From an uncultured Alphaproteobacteria bacterium (GTDB taxonomy: Bacteria; Pseudomonadota; Alphaproteobacteria; Rhodobacterales; Rhodobacteraceae): a DNA stretch of 64,000 nucleotides. Location: assembly GCA_902619165.1 (NCBI GenBank), contig CACNDI010000008.1, positions 21,369 to 85,368 of the forward strand. The letters run 5' to 3'. The position numbers were made by a program, and so were the translations under genes. The notes beneath the pieces are model-generated. The model had not been told where the DNA came from, ran no database searches, and saw only the letters and a program-made list of their open reading frames with translations. Shown in pieces: positions 19,998-28,534 of this stretch (position 1 is the first letter of the stretch; the number at the start of each line of letters is the position of its first letter).

Positions 19998-20609
19998 ATG
20001 AATGACTTTAGGAACAGAGATTTTTTTCATGAGGGAATGAGAGAGTTTCAGGATCTATTTGACGGACGCAGAACAGCTGAAGCCATCGAAACAAACAGAA
20101 AGCACTATGAGTTTTGGGATGATGAAAAAGAATTTATAAAAAATGCGCAATTCTTCTTTATAGCGAGCTCTTGGAAAGAATATATTGATTGTAATATAAA
20201 ATCAGGGGATCCGGGATTTGTGAAGATACTTGAGGGAGGAGTAATTGAATATCCAGAATATGATGGGAATTCCATGTATCGGACAGCTGGTAATATCATA
20301 AAAAATCCAAATGTTGCGTTATTATTCGTAAATTTTGACGGAAAAAGTCGCCGTATAAGGATTAATGGACAGGCGAGTATTCATAGGGATAGAAAATCCT
20401 TGGAAAAACACCATGGTGCTAAGTTTGTTGTGCGAATAAAATGCGAAATTTATCCAAATTGCCCGCGATACGTACCAAATTTAAAAGAGAGTAAACCATC
20501 CCCGCATATTCCTAGAAAAGGAAAGGGAGTACCTCCGCCACCAGAGTGGAAACAAAGGGATTATATTCGAGATATATTACCTAAGGGCGATCCACATAGG
20601 AAAAAGTGA
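19998..20609 (+). CDS. Pyridoxamine 5'-phosphate oxidase-like flavin/heme-binding family protein
   Basis: 203-residue cytoplasmic protein with the split-barrel fold of the PNPOx-like superfamily. The segments F-F-I-A-S-S, D-P-G-F-V-K-I-L, N-S-M-Y-R-T-A-G-N-I and N-V-A-L-L-F-V-N-F align with the flavin/substrate-binding strands of general-stress PNPOx-like proteins. The C-terminal C-P-R-Y-V-P is also seen in this group. True pyridoxamine oxidase activity is unlikely; a redox or detoxification role is only inferred. It is followed by a convergent LysE gene. Confidence 0.78.
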   Translation: MNDFRNRDFFHEGMREFQDLFDGRRTAEAIETNRKHYEFWDDEKEFIKNAQFFFIASSWKEYIDCNIKSGDPGFVKILEGGVIEYPEYDGNSMYRTAGNIIKNPNVALLFVNFDGKSRRIRINGQASIHRDRKSLEKHHGAKFVVRIKCEIYPNCPRYVPNLKESKPSPHIPRKGKGVPPPPEWKQRDYIRDILPKGDPHRKK

Positions 20610-20650
20610 ATTACGGATACTCTATCAGAATAAGAAAGGAAATAGATTAA

Positions 20651-21271
20651 CTAAAAAATCGATATGGATATTCCTACAAGTACCAAGAGTATACCAGAAA
20701 TTAAATTCGTTAAACTAATTGCGTTTGGAGAAGATAATAGTGACCTAATTTTTGCAACGAAAAGTATCATTAAAATATTTCCTATCATCGGGACGGAAAA
20801 AGAGAGAACTGAAATCAGAAAAACATCAACAAGACCTATTAATTCAAAATTGAAAAAACCTGGAAGAAGTGTCATATAGAAAAGTGATGCTTTGGGATTT
20901 GCAGTTACAGCGATGAAGCCTGCATAAAAACCTGCAACAAATCCTGATTTAGTAAGACGGTGATCTTCACTTAACAGCTTATTCCTTGAGTATATTATAT
21001 GCAATCCCATCAAGACTAAAACAAAAGAAGCAAAGTATCGAAATATCAATAAAATATCGGAATAAATTGATATAAGAAGACCCAAGCTAAAATAAACCGC
21101 AAAGGGCCAAAGCATGTCACCTAGAGAAACGCCTAGAGCAAGCGAAATTGAAGATTTAGCTCCACCAGAAACTGTCCTAGCAATTAGTGCCACCCAAACA
21201 GGACCAGGGGTAAGAAACAAAATAATTAATGCAAAAAAATAAAGGATGATTTGACTGTTGTCGATTGTCAT
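20651..21271 (-). CDS. LysE/RhtB-family amino-acid exporter
   Basis: 206-residue inner-membrane exporter with six hydrophobic segments. The conserved N-terminal P-G-P-V-W-V-A-L-I-A-R-T-x-x-x-G motif at about residues 22-37 and the G-x-x-L-G-D element are typical of LysE/RhtB proteins that export amino acids or related metabolites. Length is normal. Convergent with the PNPOx-like gene; substrate cannot be predicted. Confidence 0.88.
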   Translation of the reverse strand: MTIDNSQIILYFFALIILFLTPGPVWVALIARTVSGGAKSSISLALGVSLGDMLWPFAVYFSLGLLISIYSDILLIFRYFASFVLVLMGLHIIYSRNKLLSEDHRLTKSGFVAGFYAGFIAVTANPKASLFYMTLLPGFFNFELIGLVDVFLISVLSFSVPMIGNILMILFVAKIRSLLSSPNAISLTNLISGILLVLVGISISIF

Positions 21272-21355
21272 TAAATTTCCAAAAAAACTATTCGCTTCAC
21301 TTTTTTTTGCTTAAAGTGCTAAAGACTAAATTACAAGGCAAAAAAAGGATATTTA

Positions 21356-22276
21356 ATGGAAACTGAATATGAGACCCTTAAAAAGAAAATTGATGAAAAT
21401 AATTTGATTATACTGGATGGAGGCGTAGGAACTGAGTTGCAATTTAGGGGTATAGAGATGGATGAAACTTGGTGTGGGTCCGCCTCACTAAATACTCAAG
21501 TTTTGGAACAAATTCATTTAGATTACATAAATGCAGGTGCAGAAGTGATCACTACAAATACCTATGCATCTAGTCGTTTAATGTTAGAAGCAGCAGGTCT
21601 GGCAGATAGCTTTAAAGAAATTAATTCAAAAGCGATTTTTGCAGCGCAAGAAGCAAAAATAAAGGCAAAAAGAGACGATATATTAATTGCAGGATCTTTA
21701 TCTCATAGACTTCCGATACCTGACGGCGCAAAGCAATCTGATCCAAAACACGGAGTTTCCGAAAATAGATTGAGAGAAAATTGTGAGGAAATGGCTCTGT
21801 TTTTAGCTGAAAATGGGTGTGATATTATTATTTTAGAAATGATGTACCACCCTGATAGAATGCTATCAGTCTTTGAAGCTGCAGCAAAAAGTAAAAAACC
21901 CGTATGGGCAGGTTTCTCAACTCGATTGAGCGAGACAGGTCTTGTGTTAAGTTTTATGGAAGAAGATGATATTCCTTTTGAAAGAATTGTTAATATAGTC
22001 AAAGATTTTAATATCGATGTTGCTGGCATTATGCACACTGATGTAAACGCCGTAAGCGAGTCGTTAAAGGTATTAAGAAACTTTTTTGATGGACCACTTA
22101 TGGTTTATCCGGACTCGGGCGGATGGGTGTCACCGAATTGGGACTTCAATAAAGTAATAAAACCTAAACAACTTAAATCCTTTGCTGAAAAATGGATTAA
22201 GGAAGGGGTAAATATTATTGGCGGCTGTTGCGGTTTGTCACCAAATCATATTAGAGAGATAGCCCAATTAAAATGA
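21356..22276 (+). CDS. Homocysteine S-methyltransferase family protein
   Basis: 306-residue zinc-dependent methyltransferase domain protein, probably transferring a methyl group to homocysteine or a related thiol. It begins with I-L-D-G-G-V-G-T-E-L near residue 21. T-N-T-Y-A-S follows at about 62-67, and the C-terminal zinc site G-G-C-C-G-L-S-P is near residue 290. The cobalamin and folate domains of MetH are absent, so it resembles the MmuM/BHMT-type single-domain branch. The methyl donor (S-methylmethionine, betaine, dimethylsulfoniopropionate or other) cannot be told from sequence. Confidence 0.87.
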   Translation: METEYETLKKKIDENNLIILDGGVGTELQFRGIEMDETWCGSASLNTQVLEQIHLDYINAGAEVITTNTYASSRLMLEAAGLADSFKEINSKAIFAAQEAKIKAKRDDILIAGSLSHRLPIPDGAKQSDPKHGVSENRLRENCEEMALFLAENGCDIIILEMMYHPDRMLSVFEAAAKSKKPVWAGFSTRLSETGLVLSFMEEDDIPFERIVNIVKDFNIDVAGIMHTDVNAVSESLKVLRNFFDGPLMVYPDSGGWVSPNWDFNKVIKPKQLKSFAEKWIKEGVNIIGGCCGLSPNHIREIAQLK

Positions 22277-22285
22277 AAATGTCAG

Positions 22286-22927
22286 TTAGGGTTTGTTTCT
22301 TATTAAACCCATCGGCATGGAAGAAATGCGCTTCATCTCTTCCGAAGAAAATAGCTCAGGATTTTTTATAAAGTCTAACATCATATCCGATGCATCTCCT
22401 CCCCAAAAAACTTGTCCTTCGACTACAAACGTTGGTACGCCAAATACGCCATTTTCTATAGCTTTAGATGTGTTGGCACGCAATATCTTTTTAAGAGCAC
22501 TTTCATTTTGTGTCGAATGCGTTGATGATGTGTATTCATTTACTACGGCTTCTAGTTTCTCTATTCCCTCTTTCTGATCCGGTTGTTGTCCTTGTTTGTA
22601 GATAATGTCGAAGATTTCTTTAGTTACTTCATAGGTTGAATTTCCTGCGATACATGACAGCAAGGCCGGTAGAGGGTTAAATGGGTGTGAGGGAGGCATA
22701 GTATATTTTATCCCTAACTTGTCAGCTTTCCATTTGAAAAAACGATACGTAAATATTCTTTTAGGGACAATTTCTGCAGGTCCAAGTTGACCCCAATGTT
22801 TCAGAAGAGCGCCAAATACGACTGGATGTATTGTGATGTTAAGCTCATTTTCAAACTTTTTAAATTGTGAAAATTGTAAATAAGCAAAGGGAGAAATAAA
22901 ATCAAAATACCAATCAACTTTTTTCAA
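22286..22927 (-). CDS. DsbA-fold 2-hydroxychromene-2-carboxylate isomerase-like protein
   Basis: 213-residue kappa-class GST/DsbA-fold protein. The motif D-W-Y-F-D-F-I-S-P-F-A-Y at residues 4-15 and the C-terminal G-V-F-G-V-P-T-F-V-V-x-G-Q-x-F-W-G are characteristic of 2-hydroxychromene-2-carboxylate isomerases. TTG at 22927 with TAGGAG upstream is the likely start. It has no aromatic-degradation neighbours, so a general glutathione-linked role is possible. Convergent with the homocysteine methyltransferase gene (9 nt between stops). Confidence 0.85.
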   Translation of the reverse strand: MKKVDWYFDFISPFAYLQFSQFKKFENELNITIHPVVFGALLKHWGQLGPAEIVPKRIFTYRFFKWKADKLGIKYTMPPSHPFNPLPALLSCIAGNSTYEVTKEIFDIIYKQGQQPDQKEGIEKLEAVVNEYTSSTHSTQNESALKKILRANTSKAIENGVFGVPTFVVEGQVFWGGDASDMMLDFIKNPELFSSEEMKRISSMPMGLIRNKP

Positions 22928-23016
22928 AATAATCTCCTACTATACTCACGCTATCAAATAGAACGAACTTGTGCTTTTTTATTTAGTATAATAGCATTTT
23001 ATCCTTAGGATACACT

Positions 23017-23679
23017 ATGTATAAACTTTACACTGCACCCACTCCAAATGGATGGAAAGTAGCTATGGCTCTTGAAGAGTTAAGAGCTCAATACGAGGTA
23101 CAGCTTATAGATTTACAATCAGGCGAGCAGCATTCAAACTGGTTCTTACAAATAAATCCCAATGGACGAATTCCAGTGTTAAAAACAATGGGAAAAGACA
23201 GCACCATCATTTTTGACTCAAACGCCATCCTTATTTATTTGGCAGAAAAGTTTGGCCAGTTATTACCAATTAATGAACCTGATCGAACATTAGTCTTACA
23301 ATGGTTAATGTTCCAAGCAAGCGGGATAGGGCCAATGCAAGGGCAGGCAGTAGTTTTTGAACGGTACTTCCCAAACGATGTTCCTGCCGCGCGCAAACGA
23401 TATCATAATGAAACAAGAAGATTATATGAAGTCTTAGATGTACGGCTCAGTCAATCTGAATGGCTAGCTCGGGACTTTTCTATCGCGGATATTGCCAATT
23501 GGTCTTGGATAAGGAGTCATAAATGGGCACGAGTTTCGACGGAGGGTTTGGAAAGTTTGGAAAGATGGATGGAACAAATGCGTATACGTCCAGCTTGTGA
23601 CAGAGGTCTTAACATTCCTTCATCGCCAGGAAAAGCAGATAAGGTAAAGTCTTTTGGAAGTGCGATGACTACGACATGA
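23017..23679 (+). CDS. Glutathione S-transferase, YfcG/nu-class-like
   Basis: 220-residue two-domain GST. The N-terminal thioredoxin-like domain starts at once (K-L-Y-T-A-P-T-P-N-G-W-K-V), with I-N-P-N-G-R-I-P-V-L at about 49-58 and F-D-S-N-A-I-L-I-Y-L-A-E-K for glutathione binding. The C-terminal helical domain carries F-S-I-A-D-I-A-N-W. The T-P-N-G motif is typical of the disulfide-reducing YfcG group. Its TGA overlaps the start of the broken VOC gene (ATGA), so the two are translationally coupled. Confidence 0.9.
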   Translation: MYKLYTAPTPNGWKVAMALEELRAQYEVQLIDLQSGEQHSNWFLQINPNGRIPVLKTMGKDSTIIFDSNAILIYLAEKFGQLLPINEPDRTLVLQWLMFQASGIGPMQGQAVVFERYFPNDVPAARKRYHNETRRLYEVLDVRLSQSEWLARDFSIADIANWSWIRSHKWARVSTEGLESLERWMEQMRIRPACDRGLNIPSSPGKADKVKSFGSAMTTT

Positions 23680-24158
23680 GTGAAATTGAGATTAATGGTA
23701 TGGCTCATGTAATATTAACGGTTACACGTTTTAGTGAAGCAAGACAATTTTACAAAAGCCTTTTGCCAAAATTTGGAATGATCTGTGTTATGGATGGACA
23801 GGATTTTTGCTATCATGTTGGAGGTAGAACGGCTATAGGTATAAGAAGATGTGATCCTGAATTTTCAGCCGAAACCTTCCAACAATATAGGGTTGGTCTT
23901 CATCATCTATGTTTAAGAGCTAAAAGTCGTGATGATGTCGATAGAACTTATGAGCTTTTGACCCAGATCAATGCAAAAGTTGTACGTGGCCCCGAAGAAT
24001 GAGATTGGGCTCCAGGTTATTATTATGTATTATTTGAAGACCCAGATGGAATTCGGATAGAGGTAAATTTCATTCCTGGTGCTAGTCTATTGAAGGAGGG
24101 CGAAGAGTTTAAATCAAAAGATGATTACATTCGAAAGGATGGTAAGGATATAAAGTGA
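23676..24158 (+). pseudogene. VOC-superfamily (glyoxalase-like) protein interrupted by an in-frame TGA
   Basis: A 161-codon frame encodes a vicinal-oxygen-chelate protein: start motif M-A-H-V-I-L-T-V, then L-H-H-L-C-L-R-A, then Y-Y-Y-V-L-F-E-D-P-D-G-I-R-I-E-V. Codon 109 (24000-24002) is TGA, which separates the first 108 residues from the last metal-ligand strand. Sequence on both sides is in the same frame and well conserved. Intact relatives as I remember them usually have Gly or another residue at this place (R-G-P-E-E-x-x-W-A-P-G). A point mutation such as GGA to TGA explains it best. The product is probably non-functional, unless the stop is read through or is an assembly error. Start overlaps the GST stop. 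Confidence 0.8.
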
Positions 24159-24191
24159 TCAATATTAGGTTAAATCAAAATAGGATAAAAA

Positions 24192-24599
24192 ATGCAACAA
24201 AATTTGCTAGAAGAGTATATGGATTTCGTAGATAAAGTGACAAGTGAAGCTTCAAAATCATCGGATAAAATGAGGGAACGTATCAATTATCTCAATTCCA
24301 AAGATATCGAGATGTCACGATTGCTAACAGCTGGTATTGGTTTATCTGGAGAGGTTGGAGAATTTAATGAAATAATTAAGAAAATAATGTTTCAGGAAAA
24401 GGATTTTGATGTTGTCGCGCATGAACACATGAGAAGAGAATTGGGAGATATATTGTGGTATATAGCTCAAGCTTGTCTAGCGCTGAAGGTTGACTTAGTG
24501 GATATTATAAATGGTAATAAGGAAAAACTGTCAAAGCGATTTCCACAAAAATTATTTAATAAAAAGTTTGATGCTGATAGAAATATAGGGGACGTTTAA
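24192..24599 (+). CDS. MazG-like nucleotide pyrophosphohydrolase
   Basis: 135-residue all-alpha NTP-PPase domain protein. The metal-binding glutamates appear as G-L-S-G-E-V-G-E-F-N-E at about residues 49-59 and R-E-L-G-D-I-L-W-Y at about 80-88, the EExxE...ExxD pattern of MazG/phage-type pyrophosphohydrolases. The C-terminal K-R-F-P motif is also typical. AGGA ribosome-binding site upstream. Likely house-cleans non-canonical or excess nucleotides. Downstream gene is convergent. Confidence 0.85.
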   Translation: MQQNLLEEYMDFVDKVTSEASKSSDKMRERINYLNSKDIEMSRLLTAGIGLSGEVGEFNEIIKKIMFQEKDFDVVAHEHMRRELGDILWYIAQACLALKVDLVDIINGNKEKLSKRFPQKLFNKKFDADRNIGDV

Positions 24600-24614
24600 G
24601 GTCCCCCAAACATA

Positions 24615-25043
24615 TTAAGCACGATTTCCACGTAGAGCAAAAAATAATCCTCCAACCCACATAAACACGTGAAGATTGTCATACAAAATTACGTCTAGAA
24701 AGCTTTCGGGTTCGCCGATCCATATCACGCCAGTAGTTATACAACCTATAGTAAACCCGCTAAACCGCGTTAGGGTATCTCCCAACCAACTTGGTATTTT
24801 TCTTGTGTTAAACAATCCGCCTGCTATCAAACCGAGCCCGCTACCTAACTCACCAAGAGCTACAACCCACCAAACAAGAACAGAAAGACCATAGGATTCT
24901 GCTTCAGCAGGGTCTATGGGCAACTTCATCAATCCCATTTGTATGAACAATAACGCTAGAGGTATTCTTAATAACCAATGAGACGTACAAAATTCCGGTA
25001 TAGCGCTGTTAAACCGTTCTAATCTTTTCACAATTGCGTTCAT
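24615..25043 (-). CDS. DoxX-like small membrane protein
   Basis: About 142 residues with four predicted transmembrane helices and a helix-borne L-L-R-I-P-L-A-L-L-F-I-Q-M-G-L-M-K start, resembling the DoxX/SURF4-like family. The start is placed at ATG 25043, preceded by AAGGAG; a longer frame to 25073 lacks an initiation signal and would overlap the CDSHG gene region upstream (the CDGSH protein gene). It forms an operon with that gene. Function is unknown. Confidence 0.65.
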   Translation of the reverse strand: MNAIVKRLERFNSAIPEFCTSHWLLRIPLALLFIQMGLMKLPIDPAEAESYGLSVLVWWVVALGELGSGLGLIAGGLFNTRKIPSWLGDTLTRFSGFTIGCITTGVIWIGEPESFLDVILYDNLHVFMWVGGLFFALRGNRA

Positions 25044-25057
25044 GTAATCACTCCTTA

Positions 25058-25273
25058 TTACGCGCAGTCGCAAACAACTGTTTTTAATTCATTGCATCCG
25101 CAGACACTCACAGAAGTGTCTGCAGACGCGACATATTTCTCAGGACTGAAGGAGGTATTTTTATGGCTTCCATCGCATAGTGGGTACTTTAGGCTCTGAC
25201 CACATTGGCAAATAAAATACGACTTTCCGCTTACGACGTCCAGCTTAGTAAATTTCTTCTCTTTGTTACTCAT
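25058..25273 (-). CDS. CDGSH iron-sulfur domain protein
   Basis: 71-residue protein with the exact CDGSH signature: C-x-C then C-D-G-S-H (C-Q-C-G-Q-S-L-K-Y-P-L-C-D-G-S-H, residues about 23-38). The three Cys and one His coordinate a redox-active, labile [2Fe-2S] cluster. A second, Cys-rich tail (C-G-C near 58-60 and C-D-C at 68-70) is unusual for so small a protein and may give a second metal site. The next gene, a DoxX-like membrane protein, starts 15 nt downstream. Confidence 0.9.
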   Translation of the reverse strand: MSNKEKKFTKLDVVSGKSYFICQCGQSLKYPLCDGSHKNTSFSPEKYVASADTSVSVCGCNELKTVVCDCA

Positions 25274-25307
25274 AACTTACTCCACAATCCCAAGTTTTAT
25301 TCTAGTC

Positions 25308-25559
25308 TTAATTAACAGCTACCAAATCGAGCGCCTTGTTGCATGAACTTATCGCACTCACAGACATTCCCATGTCATGCTGCCTTTTGCATTCAGACTG
25401 CAAATTTTTTATATTCGCTAGAGTCTTTTCGTTAAAAGACGCTGTTTTTAATGCTTTCTTTATTTTTGTATTGAATGCCGCCATTTCGCTGCAGCCACTT
25501 GCATACGCGCTTGAGCCAAAGAGTGTAATGACGAATATAGACGCAATAATTTTTTTCAT
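25308..25559 (-). CDS. Small secreted hypothetical protein with signal peptide
   Basis: 83 residues. Residues 1-20 are a clear Sec signal (K-K-I-I, hydrophobic stretch, A-Y-A before S-G-C). The mature part of about 63 residues has three cysteines and is helical and Lys-rich. No family recognised. The gene is alone, with a GGAGAT ribosome-binding site, and is followed by the CDGSH gene 34 nt downstream on the same strand. Confidence 0.6.
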   Translation of the reverse strand: MKKIIASIFVITLFGSSAYASGCSEMAAFNTKIKKALKTASFNEKTLANIKNLQSECKRQHDMGMSVSAISSCNKALDLVAVN

Positions 25560-25719
25560 TTTTAAATCTCCGCATTGTTTGTACGCGTTTAAGTAGGTCT
25601 ATTTTTTTTAAAACCAAGCTAAAAAAAATTTTTTTCGGAATCTGAGGCAAAATGACACACCCAGTTGTCATCTTTTAGATCCAGAACATATTTATGAAAC
25701 ACAATAAGGAGAATAAATC

Positions 25720-25941
25720 ATGAGATCTAGGCGAATGTCAACTGCAGCTATGAAAGCAAAAGGTCAATTTCCAAGTGATAAAGAAACACTTCAAGACTCT
25801 GTTGAACTTATTTTCGGGCCAGATCCCGAGAAAATGAAAGAAATGGCTGCAAAAATGAGAACTAGGTTTGCTCAAGCAGCTATAGCAGGAGCTATTGGTT
25901 CTGTAATTTTCTATTATCTCCTGCTAAATCATCACATCTGA
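25720..25941 (+). CDS. Small single-helix membrane protein
   Basis: 73 residues with an AAGGAG ribosome-binding site seven bases before the ATG. The N-terminal part is basic and charged (G-P-D-P-E-K-M-K-E-M-A), and the C-terminus is one transmembrane helix (about residues 50-70). Its TGA overlaps the ATG of the next gene (TGATG), linking it to the TIGR03643-like gene and the photolyase. No family assigned; plausible membrane-anchored partner of that operon. Confidence 0.55.
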   Translation: MRSRRMSTAAMKAKGQFPSDKETLQDSVELIFGPDPEKMKEMAAKMRTRFAQAAIAGAIGSVIFYYLLLNHHI

Positions 25942-26141
25942 TGCAAAGCGGTGAAAGAAACTTCTCTCAAGCGCGATTGTCCGAACTAATTGAGTCAGCA
26001 CTCAGTGACAAAGTAAGTTTCAAGGCTATTAAAAGCGAGTTCGGGCTAAAGGAGATCGAAGTAAAAAATTTAATGCGAAAAAATCTTAGATCAGGAAGTT
26101 ATACTGCATGGCGTAAAAGAATTTTTCGTAAAGGAAAGTAG
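25941..26141 (+). CDS. TIGR03643-family small protein
   Basis: 66-residue basic helix-turn-helix-like protein. The pattern L-S-E-L-I-E-S-A-L-S-D-K-V-S-F-K-A-I, then F-G-L-K-E-I-E-V, then L-M-R-K-N-L-R-S-G-S-Y-T-A-W-R-K-R matches the uncharacterised TIGR03643 family as I recall it. It overlaps the preceding gene and is followed after 8 nt by the photolyase, so it probably has a job connected with DNA or with that flavoprotein. No biochemical function is established. Confidence 0.7.
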   Translation: MQSGERNFSQARLSELIESALSDKVSFKAIKSEFGLKEIEVKNLMRKNLRSGSYTAWRKRIFRKGK

Positions 26142-26149
26142 AACGTCAG

Positions 26150-27655
26150 TTGAATATCGTGTGGTTCAAAAGAGATCTAAGGATGCTTGATCACGGGCCT
26201 CTGTCAAATGCCTGCGCAAATGGGAAAATATTACCTCTTTACATTTTAGAGCCAAACCTCTGGAAACAGCCCGATGTTTCGTACAGGCATTTTCTGCATC
26301 TTCGGCACTACCTCAGCCAACTCGACGATATGTTCATTAAAAGAGGCGCTAGGCTAGTAATAAAAGTTGGAGAAGCGCTTCCTGTATTAATGTCTTTGGC
26401 AACCCGACATAACGTCAAAGCAATTTTTTCTCACTATGAAACATGGAATAAATTTTCAAAAGATCGCGACTCAATAATCCGAAAGTGGACCGATGAAAAC
26501 TCTATAGACTGGAAAGAATATCAACAAAATGGAGTGGTAAGGAATTTAAATTCTCGTGACGGATGGTCAACCCTTTGGCACAGTCACATGAAAAAAAAAA
26601 TTTATGAGGTACCTGCAAAAATATTATGTGTACCTGAAGACTCTGATAATTTACCATCATGTCAAGACATGTCGCTGGAATTCGATGGTTTCGAACCAAA
26701 TTCTAACCTCGGCAAAATTGAGCCAGGTATTGTTTTAAAAAGTTTTTTGACTGAGCGGGGTGAAAACTATCAAAGAGAGATGTCTGGACCTTTGCTATCT
26801 GCAGATTCTTGTTCTAGACTTTCTACACATATTGCCTTCGGGACTATTTCTATCCGAACGATTTTCCAGAGGACACAAGAACAAACCCAAAAAAAGCTAG
26901 ACCTAGTTGGGGATAAATTAAAAAACTGGCGAGCCTCTTACAATTCATTCCAGAAAAGACTCCGATGGCATTGTCATTTCATCCAAAAATTGGAAGATTT
27001 AAGGAGCATAGAGTGGAAAAACATTCATCCGATTTATGATAAATTGGAAAGAGAAACCTCTTATTCAAAAAATTTTGAAAGATGGAAGCGTGGAGAAACA
27101 GGTTTCCCCTTTGTTGATGCTTGTATGCGATCATTGATATCAACTGGATGGATAAACTTCCGTATGCGAGCAATGCTTGTTAGTTTCGCTAGTTACAATT
27201 TATGGATAGATTGGAGGCAAACATCTCTTTATCTGGCGCGTCTATTCTCAGACTATGAACCTGGAATTCATTATTCTCAAGTACAGATGCAGTCAGGTAC
27301 TACTGGTATTAATACAATAAGAATTTATAACCCAATCAAGCAAGGATTGGAACATGATCCTCAAGGAAAATTCATAAAAAAGTGGGTTCCAGAGTTAAGG
27401 CATATGCCCCAGGCAAACGTCCATACTCCCTGGGAGACGCCAGAATTATTAGGTAAATATTATAGCCCCATTGTTGATGAGAAACTATCAAGGGAAAGCG
27501 CTTCGACAAGAATTTATCAATTCAAAAACTTAAAAATAGCTAGATCCCAATCGGAAGCTATTTGGAGAAAGATAGGTAGCAGAAAAATTTCTGAAAACGA
27601 TTATCTTAAATTGAGAAAAAAGAAACCGAAATTACAAAAAGAATTTGAGTTTTAA
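26150..27655 (+). CDS. Cryptochrome/deoxyribodipyrimidine photolyase family protein
   Basis: 501-residue FAD-containing protein of the photolyase/cryptochrome superfamily, which repairs UV-induced pyrimidine dimers using light or acts as a light sensor. The N-terminal alpha/beta antenna domain starts at once with N-I-V-W-F-K-R-D-L-R. The C-terminal FAD domain shows G-F-P-F-V-D-A-C-M-R, W-I-N-F-R-M-R and Y-E-P-G-I-H-Y-S. Start is TTG 26150; no ATG fits the conserved N-terminus. Third gene of a tight operon. Repair versus signalling is not decidable here. Confidence 0.9.
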   Translation: MNIVWFKRDLRMLDHGPLSNACANGKILPLYILEPNLWKQPDVSYRHFLHLRHYLSQLDDMFIKRGARLVIKVGEALPVLMSLATRHNVKAIFSHYETWNKFSKDRDSIIRKWTDENSIDWKEYQQNGVVRNLNSRDGWSTLWHSHMKKKIYEVPAKILCVPEDSDNLPSCQDMSLEFDGFEPNSNLGKIEPGIVLKSFLTERGENYQREMSGPLLSADSCSRLSTHIAFGTISIRTIFQRTQEQTQKKLDLVGDKLKNWRASYNSFQKRLRWHCHFIQKLEDLRSIEWKNIHPIYDKLERETSYSKNFERWKRGETGFPFVDACMRSLISTGWINFRMRAMLVSFASYNLWIDWRQTSLYLARLFSDYEPGIHYSQVQMQSGTTGINTIRIYNPIKQGLEHDPQGKFIKKWVPELRHMPQANVHTPWETPELLGKYYSPIVDEKLSRESASTRIYQFKNLKIARSQSEAIWRKIGSRKISENDYLKLRKKKPKLQKEFEF

Positions 27656-27691
27656 TGTTTTCATTTTCTTAAGACGTACTATCTGTAGTCT

Positions 27692-28438
27692 ATGGATCGA
27701 TCAGGTAACAAACCCATTGCTTTATTGTATGGTATAGCGTGCCATGGTATTTTTCTAGTAGCTGGCGCAGTGATGTTTATTACTATTTTGACCGGTTTTC
27801 AATTTTCGGTTGGACCCTTCGAAGGCTTCGGTGCGGTGGCAATAAATCTTTTGTTGTTAATTCAGTTTCCTATGGGTCACTCATTCTTTCTATCTAATCG
27901 TGGTATGAAGATATTAGAGATTTTTGCGCCTGAAAGTTATGCCAAAACTCTTAGAACAACGGTCTACGCTACTATAGCTTCCATACAACTCATACTCTTA
28001 TTCTCTCTCTGGAATTTTTCTGGAGTTTTTATTTGGCAAATTGAAACACCAGCAAGCATATATATGATCATACTTAACTTACTTAGTTGGGCATTATTAT
28101 CTATTTCATCTATACAGGCAGGATATAAAGTGCAAACTGGTTCCTTAGGCTGGACATCTGTATATCAGGGGAAAAAACCGGTTTTTCCTGACATGCCTAC
28201 TCATGGTCTCTTTTCGATAATTAGGCAACCCATTTATCTATCTTTCAGTTTAGTCCTTTGGACAAGTCCTGTGATGAGTTTAGATTTATTTATTGTTGCG
28301 CTATCCTACAGTCTTTATTGCTATTTTGGTCCTATGTTGAAAGAAAAAAGATTCCAAAAAATTTACGGCAAAAGATTTTCCGATTACCAACAAAAAATAC
28401 CTTACTATATGCCATCAATTTTTCGGCGGATGGGATAA
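27692..28438 (+). CDS. ICMT/PEMT-like integral membrane methyltransferase family protein
   Basis: 248-residue protein with six to seven membrane helices. The C-terminal part has the isoprenylcysteine/phospholipid methyltransferase pattern: H-G-L-F-S-I-I-R-Q-P-I-Y, then a helix, then E-K-R-F-Q-K-I-Y-G-x-x-F-x-x-Y and P-Y-Y. These residues bind S-adenosylmethionine in the family. Related proteins are annotated NnrU-like or methanethiol S-methyltransferase-like; the substrate here is unknown. It begins 36 nt after the photolyase. Confidence 0.7.
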   Translation: MDRSGNKPIALLYGIACHGIFLVAGAVMFITILTGFQFSVGPFEGFGAVAINLLLLIQFPMGHSFFLSNRGMKILEIFAPESYAKTLRTTVYATIASIQLILLFSLWNFSGVFIWQIETPASIYMIILNLLSWALLSISSIQAGYKVQTGSLGWTSVYQGKKPVFPDMPTHGLFSIIRQPIYLSFSLVLWTSPVMSLDLFIVALSYSLYCYFGPMLKEKRFQKIYGKRFSDYQQKIPYYMPSIFRRMG

Positions 28439-28534
28439 TCTGCACGCCAGTAAATATAATGAAAAAGTTGAAAAACTTTTTAAGAACGATAAAATTTAAA
28501 CTTAATAACAGAAACCTTAACAAAGAGGATTTTT

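Noticed and set aside
23676..24158. TGA read as tryptophan or selenocysteine in this organism
   Set aside because: TGA ends many other intact genes here (for example the ArgE-like gene at 6660 and PNPOx-like at 20609), and no selenocysteine hairpin is apparent after the codon.
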